Of a DNA stretch of 64,000 nucleotides, positions 18,289 to 27,915 are shown in pieces. The DNA comes from Arcobacter sp. CECT 8986 (GTDB lineage: Bacteria; Campylobacterota; Campylobacteria; Campylobacterales; Arcobacteraceae), in assembly GCF_004116725.1 (NCBI RefSeq), contig NZ_PDKG01000004.1, positions 186,001 through 250,000 on the forward strand, read 5' to 3'. The position numbers and the translations under genes were made by a program. The notes beneath the pieces are model-generated. The model saw only the letters and a list, made by a program, of their open reading frames with translations. It was not told the DNA's origin and made no database searches. Each line of letters starts with the position of its first letter. The first letter of the stretch is position 1.

Positions 18289-18843
18289 TTGAAACAATAT
18301 TTGATTACTGATCCAAAGTACTATTCAGATAATACAACACTATTTAGAAAAAATTTAACACGAGTTTTAAAAAATCATCACATTGACATTGCATGCTTTA
18401 GAGATAAAATATCATCTAACTATGAAGAGTTAGCAGAGGTTTTCATAGAAGTATGTAATGAATTTAATATAGAAACAACACTTATTAATTCTCATATTAA
18501 TTTAGCAAAAAAATTAAATGCAACAGGTGTTCATTTAACCTCTACACAATTTAATGAAATAAAAGAAGCAAAAGACAATGACCTTTATACAATAATCTCT
18601 TGTCATAACTATACAGATATAGAAAAAGCTCAAAGTTGCCATGCAAATTGTGTAACTTACTCTCCAATTTTTGAAGTAGCAAATAAAGGTGAACCAAAAG
18701 GAATAAATAAATTAAAAGAGGCAATAAGAATATTTGAAGATATCGATATTATAGCTTTAGGTGGAATAACATCAAATGAGGACTTAAAAAAAGTTGCCCA
18801 TGCAAAACCATACGGTTTTGCATCTATTAGATACTTTATATAA
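18289..18843 (+). CDS. ThiE-like thiamine phosphate synthase family protein
   Basis: The 184-residue TIM-barrel protein has thiamine-phosphate synthase features: KQYLITDPKYY at the start, NSHINLAKKLNATGVHLT (cf. ND..LA...GADGVHLG), ISCHNYTDIEKA, VTYSPIFEVANKGEPKG, and ALGGITSNED. It is shorter and more divergent than canonical ThiE (about 210), and some substrate residues differ, so it may be a second, TenI-like or partial-function copy. The TTG start follows AAGAG. It converges with the helicase gene, overlapping by 8 bases with no terminator between. Confidence 0.75.
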   Translation: MKQYLITDPKYYSDNTTLFRKNLTRVLKNHHIDIACFRDKISSNYEELAEVFIEVCNEFNIETTLINSHINLAKKLNATGVHLTSTQFNEIKEAKDNDLYTIISCHNYTDIEKAQSCHANCVTYSPIFEVANKGEPKGINKLKEAIRIFEDIDIIALGGITSNEDLKKVAHAKPYGFASIRYFI

Positions 18844-21583
18844 CTTCTTTTAAAATAAACTCATTAGGCTTTAAATAGAGTAGAAATCCTTTTACTCTAT
18901 TTGTTTGCATTATCTCTTTTATAGCATTTACATAGTTATTTACTTGAACTTCGTGTTCAACCATTTGCTCTTTTGTAGTTTTATAATCAAAAATATAATA
19001 ATCATCACCCTTTTGTACAAATAAATCAATAATTTTTATTTCACCATTATATATAATTGATTGTTCACTTGTAAAAGAAGAGTCTTTTATCAAATCTTGA
19101 AAAGTTTTATTTTCTAACATATAAGATATTCTAGTCTCAATTTTTGTAAAATCCTCTTCACTTAGATATTGAGAATATTTATATCTTGCAAAATCTATTG
19201 ATTTTTTTAAGCTATTTGGAGTAAAGTTTGCTAACATTTCTAAGCTATAATGAGTTGCTAAACCAAAATATCTATTATATAAAGAATCTGAATAATCTTT
19301 TTCATCATCTTCATCTGTTTTTATAATATTATCTTGTTTACCTAAATTTAGTGGAATATAATTTACTTTTTCAGTCTTTTCATAATTAATTGATTTATTA
19401 GTACTAGGTAAGATATTTCCTATTGTTAAACTACTTATACTTAAGATATCAAAAACTGAACTTTTTTGTTTTTTAAAGATTATTAAATTCTTTTTTGCTC
19501 TTGTTAAAGCAACATACAAAATATTTAGTTCATCATCATAAGTCAATGCCTTTTCTTTTTTTAGGGCATTTTTATAGCTCTCATTGTAGTACTCTAAATC
19601 TTTTATTTTATAATAAATATTTTTTAAAAATACCTCATCATACTCAAAAAGAAGTGAACTTTTATCAACTGTTTTTCTTTTTATTCTATCTAATAATAAA
19701 ACAGTATGAAACTCTAAACCTTTTGATTTAAAAATAGTTAAAATCTGAAGTCCCGTTTGTTCACTATTTTCCATAGAGGCTTCTAATTTATCTATTTCAA
19801 ATACAAAATCAACAATTGTTTCAAAACTATAACTCTCTTCTATTAGTTTTATTATATTTTCATCCATAAGATTTAATGTATTTGCAATTGTTTTTATTAT
19901 TTGTTGTATGTTATTTTTATATAAATCAATAGTTAAATTAAGTTCACTTGCAGGAGCTTTTCCTATTAGTGCATTTACATTCTCTTTGTAAATATCCTCT
20001 TTAAAATATAGATATTTAATCATATTTATAATAGCTTTTACATTCTCTTGATTAATTAATTTTGATGTCATTTCAGTTGTTATTTTTAACTTTGGAAATT
20101 TTAAAGTCAAATATGAATACAAAGATAATACATCTGAGTTAGTATAAGTTAAAATTGCTATTTCATTACTATTAACACCATTTTGTATTAAAGTTGCTAT
20201 TTTTGCAGCGATTGTTTTAAACTTATCATCCTCTTCAATTAAAGCTTCATCTTCTACAACCTCAACATATCCATCTTTATTTATAGATAATTGGTCATGG
20301 TACTCATAATTTGTAAGAGGTGTATATAAAGAGTTTACATAATTTACTATATTTTCACAAGACCTATAATTTGTGTTTAGTACTTCTACTTCAATTAAAG
20401 GATTACTATTAGCTACATAATCAAATAGTTCTCTTTTTCCACCTCTAAATCTATATATAGATTGTTTTGTATCTCCCACATAAAAGAAAGATTTGAACTT
20501 CTCATTACTTCCTGATAATATCTCATCAATTAATGGTTGCAATATTTTATACTGTAAAAGTGAAGTATCTTGAAACTCATCAATTAATATATGAGAATAC
20601 TTAGAATCAAGTCTAAAATATAAAAACTCTTTATCTATTTTTGTAGTCAATAGTTCATATACTAAGTTTGAAATATCATTAAACTCTAAATAATTTTTGA
20701 CTTTATTGTATGAGTTTTTAAAAGCTTTAAATGTATGAAAAAGTTCAAATAGTTTATTTAAAGAGTATGCACTTCTTAATTTATAATATTTTGATAACTC
20801 CTCTTTTAATTTAAAAAAGTGTGAGTTCATTGTATCATCAGCAAACTTTTTAAAATAGTTATAATCATTTGCACTATCTTTTGTAAGCCAAGTTCTTCCT
20901 ATTAAATCATCAAATGTTTCAAAAGCAACTGCATTTTTTGCTGCATTTGAAGCACTACTTGTATTTAATACAATCTCTTTTATTTTAAAAGCATATTTTA
21001 AAACTTCTTGCTTTTGTAATGGTATTAATGAAGATTCAACATTTACTACTTTAATATCTTCATTTTTTTCTAAAAGTAATTTAAATAAATCAAATAATGA
21101 ATTAAATTTTTTATTTTCATACCATGAGAATTCGATTAGTTTTTCAAATTTTTCTAAATCTAATGATTGTAAAAACTTGTAACTTAAAGTATCAATATCA
21201 TCCTCTTTTATATCAAAATCATCACTTATTCCAACATATCCACAAAACTCTCTTAATATTTTATTTACAAATTTATCAATTGTAAAAATTGATAGTGTTG
21301 CATTTACAAACTTCTTTACTAATAGATGTTTTTTACCTAATATCTGCTCTTTGGAAAGACCTGATTGAATCTGTATTGCATTTAAATATGCTTCGTCATC
21401 TCCCAATGTTTGAAGTGTTTTATAGATTCTTTCACTCATCTCATTTGCAGCTTTATTTGTAAATGTAAGAGTTAGTATTTCACTTGGATTTGCATCTTTT
21501 AATAAAAGAGATATATACCTTACTGTTAGTGCAAAAGTTTTACCACTTCCTGCACTTGCTTTTAATGCTAAAAATTGTTTCAT
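18836..21583 (-). CDS. addA: AddA-like UvrD/Rep helicase with C-terminal nuclease domain
   Basis: The 915-residue protein has the full SF1A helicase set: Walker A ASAGSGKTF at residues 9-17, LTFTNKAANEM, the DEFQDTS box, VGDTKQSIYRFRGG, NYRSCENIV and YVALTRAKK. A RecB/Cas4-type nuclease site (IIDLF ... FDYKT) is in the last 70 residues. AddA works with AddB to process DNA double-strand ends for RecA. In Campylobacter addB neighbours addA, but here no addB is present, and flanking genes are a ThiE-like gene and a cyclase. I start at the internal ATG (21583) because the helicase begins there; 14 upstream hydrophobic residues look non-coding. Confidence 0.85.
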   Translation of the reverse strand: MKQFLALKASAGSGKTFALTVRYISLLLKDANPSEILTLTFTNKAANEMSERIYKTLQTLGDDEAYLNAIQIQSGLSKEQILGKKHLLVKKFVNATLSIFTIDKFVNKILREFCGYVGISDDFDIKEDDIDTLSYKFLQSLDLEKFEKLIEFSWYENKKFNSLFDLFKLLLEKNEDIKVVNVESSLIPLQKQEVLKYAFKIKEIVLNTSSASNAAKNAVAFETFDDLIGRTWLTKDSANDYNYFKKFADDTMNSHFFKLKEELSKYYKLRSAYSLNKLFELFHTFKAFKNSYNKVKNYLEFNDISNLVYELLTTKIDKEFLYFRLDSKYSHILIDEFQDTSLLQYKILQPLIDEILSGSNEKFKSFFYVGDTKQSIYRFRGGKRELFDYVANSNPLIEVEVLNTNYRSCENIVNYVNSLYTPLTNYEYHDQLSINKDGYVEVVEDEALIEEDDKFKTIAAKIATLIQNGVNSNEIAILTYTNSDVLSLYSYLTLKFPKLKITTEMTSKLINQENVKAIINMIKYLYFKEDIYKENVNALIGKAPASELNLTIDLYKNNIQQIIKTIANTLNLMDENIIKLIEESYSFETIVDFVFEIDKLEASMENSEQTGLQILTIFKSKGLEFHTVLLLDRIKRKTVDKSSLLFEYDEVFLKNIYYKIKDLEYYNESYKNALKKEKALTYDDELNILYVALTRAKKNLIIFKKQKSSVFDILSISSLTIGNILPSTNKSINYEKTEKVNYIPLNLGKQDNIIKTDEDDEKDYSDSLYNRYFGLATHYSLEMLANFTPNSLKKSIDFARYKYSQYLSEEDFTKIETRISYMLENKTFQDLIKDSSFTSEQSIIYNGEIKIIDLFVQKGDDYYIFDYKTTKEQMVEHEVQVNNYVNAIKEIMQTNRVKGFLLYLKPNEFILKEVI

Positions 21584-21705
21584 AAATGAATGATACAAAA
21601 GAATTATTAAAATTTGCAATGTCATTATTTTTAAGATTTCCTTAGTTTTATTTTATTAATGTTATTATTGTGTTATTATTAAGGTAAAAGATTTGGGGAA
21701 ATTAT

Positions 21706-23529
21706 ATGCGCACTAAAAATAAAATTATATTTCTTGTAATATTCATTACATTTTCCATGTTTGTTTTATTAATTGCCAATCTAATTTATAACTTTAGAGA
21801 TTATGGTGTTAAAAATATTGATGATAAAGCACATGTACTTGCTAAAACTATTGAACATTCCTTAACTTCCCAAATGGTTACAGGAGTTATCGAAAATAGA
21901 GAACTATTCTTAAGTCAATTGGAAGATTTACCAAATATTGATAAGATTTGGCTAAGTAGAGGCAAAGATGTTGTTGAGATGTTTGGTATTGGATTTAACA
22001 ATGAAATAGCAAGAGACGATATTGATAAAGAGGTTTTAAAAACTGGAAATATAAAAAGAGTAATTAGTGAAAATATTTTTTCAAAAAGTCATTATAGAAT
22101 TACTATTCCTTATAAAGCTTCAACTCAAGGTAAAATCAATTGTATGCAATGCCATACAAATGCAAAAGAAGGTGATACTTTAGGTGCAATTACAATTACA
22201 ATGTCAATTGATGATTCTAAAGAAGTAGGTATTACTACTGTTGCTCATGCAGCAATTATTGCTTTAGTATTAATGGTTATTATTATTTTCTTAATTAATA
22301 TGCTTATCTCTCCATTTTTAAGTGTATTTGATGAGATAAAAAGAGTTATGAGTAAAGCACAAGATGGTGATTATTCGCAAAGAATAGATAATCCAGAAGG
22401 TAAAGAATCAAAAGATGTTGCTTCATGGATTAATGGATTACTTGAAAAATTAGAGAGTTCTTTAGATGCAATGGATTCTAAAATATCAGTTTTCCTAACA
22501 GAAAATAGTGTTGATGAAGAAGACCATTTAATTAATGTAAAAAATACTGTTGATAGATTATCTGATGTTTATAGATTTAGAAAAACTATCGAGTATGATG
22601 ATACTCTTGAAGAGGTATATTCAAGACTTGCACATGTATTTAAAGAACAATTAGGTTTAAAAGATTTCAACTTCTTTGAATCAGATACAATTCACAATAA
22701 GATAAATGTAGTGTATGTAGAAAATCAATTGTATTGTGATATTACACAAATGGGTTGTAGAGCAGATAGAACAAATACAATAATTGACTCAACACAATTT
22801 GAAAATGTATGCTCTGCATGTACAAAATGTAAAGAGACTAACTATTTTTGTGTTCCTTACTCTATATCTAATGAACTAGATTTAATTGTATCAATTTATA
22901 CAAATAAAGAGGAAGAGACAAGAAGAATTAGAGAACTTATTCCATATATTAAGGATTATATTGATACTGCTAAAACAGTTATTGTAAGTAAAAAACTTAT
23001 GAATATTCTTGAATTAAATGCAAGAACTGACCCTTTAACAGGACTTTATAATAGAAAATATTTAGAAGATTCAATTGATAAAATTACAGCACAAGCAACA
23101 AGGGCAAACATCAAATATGGTGTATTAATGGTAGATATTGACCACTTCAAAAAAGTAAATGATACTTATGGACATGATGTTGGAGATAATGCAATTAAAA
23201 TAGTTGCTGAAACATTAACTGAAAATACAAGAGAGTCAGATATTGTTATTAGATTTGGTGGCGAAGAGTTTATTGTTTTACTTTATAATTGTGACGAGCA
23301 AGCAGTTGAAAAATTATCTTTAAAAATAAAAGAGGCTTTTGCACTTAAAAAAATACCAGCTGGGAATACAACAATTAGTAAAACTATGAGTGTTGGTACA
23401 AGTATGTATCCAAAAGATAATGACAATGTAAAAAATTGTATTAAATACGCTGACTTAGCTTTATATGAAGCAAAAGAGACAGGAAGAAACAAAGTAGTAG
23501 CCTTTCACGAAGAATTATTAAAGAAGTAG
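21706..23529 (+). CDS. Membrane diguanylate cyclase with periplasmic heme-c site
   Basis: This 607-residue protein has a membrane helix (about 7-28), a periplasmic domain carrying a CxxCH heme site at Cys146-His150, a second helix (about 178-200), HAMP (about 200-250), a middle domain (about 265-430) with a cysteine cluster between residues 343 and 383, and a GGDEF domain. The active site reads GGEEF at 518-522, and RESD five residues upstream is an intact product-inhibition site. It should make c-di-GMP in response to a heme-linked signal, perhaps redox or a gas ligand. The ligand is inferred, not shown. Confidence 0.88.
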   Translation: MRTKNKIIFLVIFITFSMFVLLIANLIYNFRDYGVKNIDDKAHVLAKTIEHSLTSQMVTGVIENRELFLSQLEDLPNIDKIWLSRGKDVVEMFGIGFNNEIARDDIDKEVLKTGNIKRVISENIFSKSHYRITIPYKASTQGKINCMQCHTNAKEGDTLGAITITMSIDDSKEVGITTVAHAAIIALVLMVIIIFLINMLISPFLSVFDEIKRVMSKAQDGDYSQRIDNPEGKESKDVASWINGLLEKLESSLDAMDSKISVFLTENSVDEEDHLINVKNTVDRLSDVYRFRKTIEYDDTLEEVYSRLAHVFKEQLGLKDFNFFESDTIHNKINVVYVENQLYCDITQMGCRADRTNTIIDSTQFENVCSACTKCKETNYFCVPYSISNELDLIVSIYTNKEEETRRIRELIPYIKDYIDTAKTVIVSKKLMNILELNARTDPLTGLYNRKYLEDSIDKITAQATRANIKYGVLMVDIDHFKKVNDTYGHDVGDNAIKIVAETLTENTRESDIVIRFGGEEFIVLLYNCDEQAVEKLSLKIKEAFALKKIPAGNTTISKTMSVGTSMYPKDNDNVKNCIKYADLALYEAKETGRNKVVAFHEELLKK

Positions 23530-23544
23530 ACTCACCTACTTCTT
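23521..23544 (+). terminator. Weak hairpin at the end of the cyclase gene
   Basis: Nine-bp stem AAGAAGTAG with CTACTTCTT, loop ACTCAC, overlapping the stop codon. No good T-run follows. Confidence 0.35.
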
Positions 23545-23568
23545 CTCACCTATTAAGCATCTTTTAGC

Positions 23569-23574
23569 TATAAT
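23569..23574 (+). promoter_or_regulatory. -10 box upstream of argB-thrC
   Basis: TATAAT in the context GCTATAATGC, 31 bases before the argB start. Confidence 0.6.
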
Positions 23575-23604
23575 GCACATCTTAAAATAATCCTAGGAAA
23601 TATT

Positions 23605-24507
23605 ATGCATAAAAAACAACATAAAGTTCAAGTGTTGCTGGATGCAATACCTCATATTAAAAAATTTTATGGAAAAACAATAGTTATTAAATATGGTGGT
23701 TCTGCACAAACTAGTCCTGATTTACAAGCAAAATTTGCAGAAGATATAGTATTATTAAAATTAGTAGGTATGAATCCAATCATTGTTCATGGTGGTGGAG
23801 CTAAAATCTCTGATCTTCTAGAAAAGTTAGGAATACCAACTGAATTTGTAAATGGGCATAGAGTAACAAGTCAAGAAACTATGAGAATTGTTGAGATGGT
23901 TCTTAGTGGTGATATAAATAAAAATATCACTTCATTACTAAATCACCATGGCGCAAAAGCTATTGGTATTTCAGGTAAAGATTCATCAATAATAAATGCA
24001 AAACCTAAAGAAGATGGGAAATTTGGTTTTACAGGTGTTGTTACAAAAGTAAACGGTGAACTTATTAACAACCTAGTAAAACAAGGTTATATTCCAGTAA
24101 TCGCACCAATTGCAGATAGTGATAAACCAAACCATCCAGGATATAATATAAATGCAGATGTTGCAGCAAGTAAAGTTGCAATTGCAGTAAATGCCCAAAA
24201 AGTACTTTTCCTAACAGATACAAAAGGTGTACTTGATAAAGAGGGAAATCTACTTAATTCATTAGATAAAGAAGATGTTGAGAATCTAAAAGAAGATGGA
24301 ACAATTGCAGGTGGAATGATTCCTAAAGTTGATTCTTGTATTGATGCTATTTATAATGGAGTGAATAAAGCACACATTATTGATGGTAGAGTTGAACACT
24401 CAATTTTACTAGAGCTTTTTACTAGTGATGGTGTTGGTACTCAATTTCTTAGAAAAGATGGGAAAAACAACGGAATTGACATAGAAAAATTATTAAAAGA
24501 AATATAG
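23605..24507 (+). CDS. argB: Acetylglutamate kinase
   Basis: ArgB phosphorylates N-acetylglutamate in arginine synthesis. The 300-residue protein shows the amino-acid kinase motifs KYGGSAQTSPDL (phosphate loop), IVHGGGAKISDLLEKLG (substrate), GISGKDSS and the late GGMIPKVDSC segment. The N-terminal helix before the core, absent in the short E. coli enzyme, is the type associated with hexamers and arginine feedback inhibition. thrC starts 11 bases downstream, so the two are likely cotranscribed. Confidence 0.96.
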   Translation: MHKKQHKVQVLLDAIPHIKKFYGKTIVIKYGGSAQTSPDLQAKFAEDIVLLKLVGMNPIIVHGGGAKISDLLEKLGIPTEFVNGHRVTSQETMRIVEMVLSGDINKNITSLLNHHGAKAIGISGKDSSIINAKPKEDGKFGFTGVVTKVNGELINNLVKQGYIPVIAPIADSDKPNHPGYNINADVAASKVAIAVNAQKVLFLTDTKGVLDKEGNLLNSLDKEDVENLKEDGTIAGGMIPKVDSCIDAIYNGVNKAHIIDGRVEHSILLELFTSDGVGTQFLRKDGKNNGIDIEKLLKEI

Positions 24508-24518
24508 AGGGAAATTTA

Positions 24519-26000
24519 ATGAATTTTATAGAAACAAGAGGAAATGATGGTGTTAAACCTTCAGAAGTAAGTTTTAGTGAAGCAATACTAAATCCTAGTG
24601 CTTCATTTGGAGGTTTATATGTTCCAAAAGAGTTACCTAAATTAGAAGAAAACTTTATTCAAAAACATTTAGATAAAAACTACAAAAAACTTGCATATGA
24701 TATTTTAAAAGCTTTTGAAATTGATATAAGTGATGAAGATATTGATGATGCGTTATCTTTATATGATAATTTTGATGATGCTAAAAATCCATGCCCAGTT
24801 GTAAAAGTAAAAGAAGATTTATTTGTACATGAGCAATATCATGGACCAACAAGAGCATTTAAAGATATGGCATTACAACCTTTTGGATCAATTTTAAGTT
24901 CAATTGCAAAAAAAAGAGATGAGAAATATCTAATTTTAGCAGCAACAAGTGGTGACACAGGTCCAGCTGCACTAAATACTTTCAAAAACAAAGAGAATAT
25001 AAAGATAGCTTGTATGTATCCAGATGGTGGAACTTCAGATGTACAAAGATTGCAAATGGTTTGCGAAGATGGAGAAAATCAAAAAGTTATTGGAATAAAA
25101 GGTAACTTTGATGATGCTCAAACTGCGTTAAAAAATCTTTTAAACTCACAATCTTTTAAAAAAGAGTTAGAAAATGATGGAATAAAACTAAGTGCAGCAA
25201 ACTCTGTTAACTTTGGTAGAATTATTTTCCAAATAATATATCACTTCCACTCTTACTTAGAGTTAATTAGACAAAATGAGATTAAAAACAATGATAAAAT
25301 TTATTTAGTAGTTCCAAGTGGGAATTTTGGTAACGTACTTGGTGCTTACTATGCTAAGAAAATGGGGTTACCAATCGAAAAGCTTCTTGTTGCATCTAAT
25401 GAAAATAATATCTTAACAGAATGGATAAATACAGGTGTATATGATATTAGAGATAAGCAACTAGTTCTTACTAAATCTCCTGCAATGGATATATTAAAAT
25501 CTTCAAATATCGAAAGAGTTATGTATGATTTATTCGGTGCAAAAAGAACTAAAGAACTTTTTGATGATTTAGCAAAAGATAATATTTTTACATTAACAAA
25601 TGAAGAAAAACAACTACTTCAATCTGAATTTTCAGCTATAAACTCAGATGATAGTTATGGCGCTGTAAAAATTAAAGAGTTTTTAGATAATGGTTACTTA
25701 ATGGACCCACATACGGCTACTTGTCTAAAAGCGTATGAAAATTTAAAAGAAAAAGATTTAAAAACAGTAATTTACTCTACTGCTGAATGGACAAAATTCT
25801 CACCAACTGTATTAAATGCATTAAGACAAGATGATACAAAATATAGTGATAAAGAGGCTTTAGAAGAGATTGCATATAAATATAATGCAATTTTACCAAA
25901 CAACATTAAAAAGTTATTTACTTCAGAAATTATTCACAACACTATCATAAACAAAGAAAACATTGAAGAAGAGATTGTAAAATTTATTAGAGAGAAATAA
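24519..26000 (+). CDS. thrC: Threonine synthase
   Basis: The 493-residue PLP enzyme converts O-phosphohomoserine to threonine. It opens with the family start NFIETRGNDGVKPSEVSFSEA, has the PLP lysine in GPTRAFKDMALQPF near residue 114 and the phosphate-binding AATSGDTGPAAL loop near 145. The length fits the bacterial class with an N-terminal extension. It follows argB in one operon. thrB is far away on the minus strand (52140-53021). Confidence 0.96.
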   Translation: MNFIETRGNDGVKPSEVSFSEAILNPSASFGGLYVPKELPKLEENFIQKHLDKNYKKLAYDILKAFEIDISDEDIDDALSLYDNFDDAKNPCPVVKVKEDLFVHEQYHGPTRAFKDMALQPFGSILSSIAKKRDEKYLILAATSGDTGPAALNTFKNKENIKIACMYPDGGTSDVQRLQMVCEDGENQKVIGIKGNFDDAQTALKNLLNSQSFKKELENDGIKLSAANSVNFGRIIFQIIYHFHSYLELIRQNEIKNNDKIYLVVPSGNFGNVLGAYYAKKMGLPIEKLLVASNENNILTEWINTGVYDIRDKQLVLTKSPAMDILKSSNIERVMYDLFGAKRTKELFDDLAKDNIFTLTNEEKQLLQSEFSAINSDDSYGAVKIKEFLDNGYLMDPHTATCLKAYENLKEKDLKTVIYSTAEWTKFSPTVLNALRQDDTKYSDKEALEEIAYKYNAILPNNIKKLFTSEIIHNTIINKENIEEEIVKFIREK

Positions 26001-26012
26001 CCTCTCTAATAA
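25984..26012 (+). terminator. Hairpin after thrC
   Basis: Perfect 11-bp stem (TTATTAGAGAG with CTCTCTAATAA) that includes the end of thrC. No T-run follows, so its action as a terminator is uncertain. Confidence 0.45.
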
Positions 26013-26117
26013 CAAAATCTTATATTTTGATGTATCTATTTTTCTCATATGTGGCACAAAATGACACAAAAGTGAACTTTATTGACTTATGTCATAGCAA
26101 TTTAAGAAAATTCTCAA

Positions 26118-26123
26118 TATAAT
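26118..26123 (+). promoter_or_regulatory. -10 box upstream of petABC
   Basis: TATAAT 33 bases before petA. Upstream, ATGACA (26061-26066) and TGTCAT (26090-26095) form an inverted repeat, and two ACACAAAA-like repeats lie at about 26054-26071, which could bind a regulator. Confidence 0.5.
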
Positions 26124-26155
26124 AGCTAGATTTTATTTTAAAATAAGGAAGATAT

Positions 26156-26656
26156 ATGTCTAACGAAACAAATAGACGAGATTTTCTTGGGTATACATTT
26201 GCTGCAGTTGCTGCAGTTGGTGGTGCTGCTTCTTTAGTTGGAATGAAGAAAGCATGGGATCCACTTCCAAGTGTATTATCTAGCGGATTTACTGAATTTG
26301 ATTTAAGTACAGTAAAAGCTGGTCATCCAAGTACAATCATGTGGAGAGGAAAACCCGTATTTATACTTAAAAAAACTGCTGATATGCAACCTAATAAAAG
26401 AGACTTAATTATTAACGGTGATAGATATACAATTGCAATTGGATTATGTACTCACCTAGGATGTATTCCTGCTTGGAAAAAAACAAAATGGAAATGTCCA
26501 TGTCACGGTGGCGAGTTCAATGCCAGCGGTGAAGAAATTTTTGGTCCACCACCAAGACCTCTTGACTTACCTCCATTTAGTATTTCTGGTACTAAAATTG
26601 TTCTAGGTGAAGAAGGTCCTGAGTATAAAAAAATCGCTGCTGCGATTAAGGCATAA
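26156..26656 (+). CDS. petA: Rieske iron-sulfur subunit of the cytochrome bc1 complex
   Basis: The 166-residue protein has a twin-arginine-type N-terminus (NRRDFLG at residues 6-12) with a single membrane anchor, followed by a Rieske domain. The 2Fe-2S ligands lie in CTHLGC (98-103) and CPCHGG (114-119). The complex oxidises quinol and passes electrons to cytochromes c. petB begins 11 bases on and petC follows it directly, giving the complete three-subunit operon. Confidence 0.97.
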   Translation: MSNETNRRDFLGYTFAAVAAVGGAASLVGMKKAWDPLPSVLSSGFTEFDLSTVKAGHPSTIMWRGKPVFILKKTADMQPNKRDLIINGDRYTIAIGLCTHLGCIPAWKKTKWKCPCHGGEFNASGEEIFGPPPRPLDLPPFSISGTKIVLGEEGPEYKKIAAAIKA

Positions 26657-26667
26657 GGAGTTAAGCA

Positions 26668-27915
26668 ATGGCAAAATTTACTAAAGCAAACTCTGTAGGT
26701 GAGTGGTTAGATCAAAGATTAAATACTACTACGCTTAACAAAGTTTTAATGACTGAGTATTGGATTCCAAAAGATATTAACTTCTTATGGGCAATGGGTG
26801 TATTATTAGCTACAACATTTGGAATTTTAGTAATTTCTGGAATTTTCTTAATGATGTATTACAAACCAGATGTAAACTTAGCATTTGATTCTGTTAACTA
26901 TACAATTATGCAAGAAGTTGCATACGGTTGGTTATTTAGACATATGCATGGTGTTGCTGCATCAGTTGTATTCTTAATTATTTATATACATATGTTTACT
27001 GGTATCTATTATGGTTCTTATAAACAAGGTAGAGAAATGATTTGGATTTCGGGTATGTTACTATTTGTAGTATTTAGTGCTGCTGGATTCTCTGGATATA
27101 TGTTACCATGGGGACAAATGTCTTACTGGGCTGCAATGGTTATTACTAACCTTTTTGGTGGTATCCCATTTATTGGTCCTGATTTAGTTGTATGGATTAG
27201 AGGTGACTTTAACGTTGCTGATGCTACATTAACTAGATTCTTTATGTTACATGTATTCTTATTACCAATTGTTATTATGGCATTAATTGCATTCCACTTT
27301 TATACATTAAGAATTCCTCACGTTAATAATCAAGACTCTGAAGAACTTGATTTTGATGCTGAAGCTGAAAAATATTTAAGTGGTAATAAAAAAGAATCAA
27401 AAGTTATTCCATTCTGGCCTATCTTTATTTCTAAAGATTTAGCTGTACTTGGTATTTTCTTATTATTCTATTTTTACTTAGTATTCTTCCATTATGAATT
27501 TGCAATGGACCCAGTTAACTTTGATCCAGCTGATAATATGGCTACACCACCACACATTTATCCTGAGTGGTATTTCTTATGGTCATATGAAGTATTAAGA
27601 GGTTTCTTCTTTGATATTGGACCTATGAAGGCGTTTGATATTGGACTAGCAGCATTTGGTTTTGCTAATGCTATTTTCCTATTCTTACCATTCTTAGATA
27701 GAGACACAAAAATTTTACCAGCACATAAAAGACCAGGATTTTTCGTTTGGTTCTGGATATTAATGGCAGACTTAATTGTATTAACTATTTGGGGTAAATT
27801 ACCTCCAACAGGTGCAAATGCATGGGTTGGATTTGTAGCAGCTACACTATTTATTGTACTGTTTATCCTATTACCAGTTATTTCAAAAATTGATGCTAAA
27901 AAGAGAGGTGAGTAA
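26668..27915 (+). CDS. petB: Cytochrome b subunit of the bc1 complex
   Basis: The 415-residue polytopic protein carries the heme b ligands as His pairs in RHMHG with YIHMF and in MLHVF with AFHFY, and the quinol-site motif PEWYFLWSYE near residue 305. The one-chain length of about 415 matches full cytochrome b rather than split b6/subunit IV. Its stop shares a base with the petC start (TAATG), implying tight coupling. Confidence 0.97.
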   Translation: MAKFTKANSVGEWLDQRLNTTTLNKVLMTEYWIPKDINFLWAMGVLLATTFGILVISGIFLMMYYKPDVNLAFDSVNYTIMQEVAYGWLFRHMHGVAASVVFLIIYIHMFTGIYYGSYKQGREMIWISGMLLFVVFSAAGFSGYMLPWGQMSYWAAMVITNLFGGIPFIGPDLVVWIRGDFNVADATLTRFFMLHVFLLPIVIMALIAFHFYTLRIPHVNNQDSEELDFDAEAEKYLSGNKKESKVIPFWPIFISKDLAVLGIFLLFYFYLVFFHYEFAMDPVNFDPADNMATPPHIYPEWYFLWSYEVLRGFFFDIGPMKAFDIGLAAFGFANAIFLFLPFLDRDTKILPAHKRPGFFVWFWILMADLIVLTIWGKLPPTGANAWVGFVAATLFIVLFILLPVISKIDAKKRGE

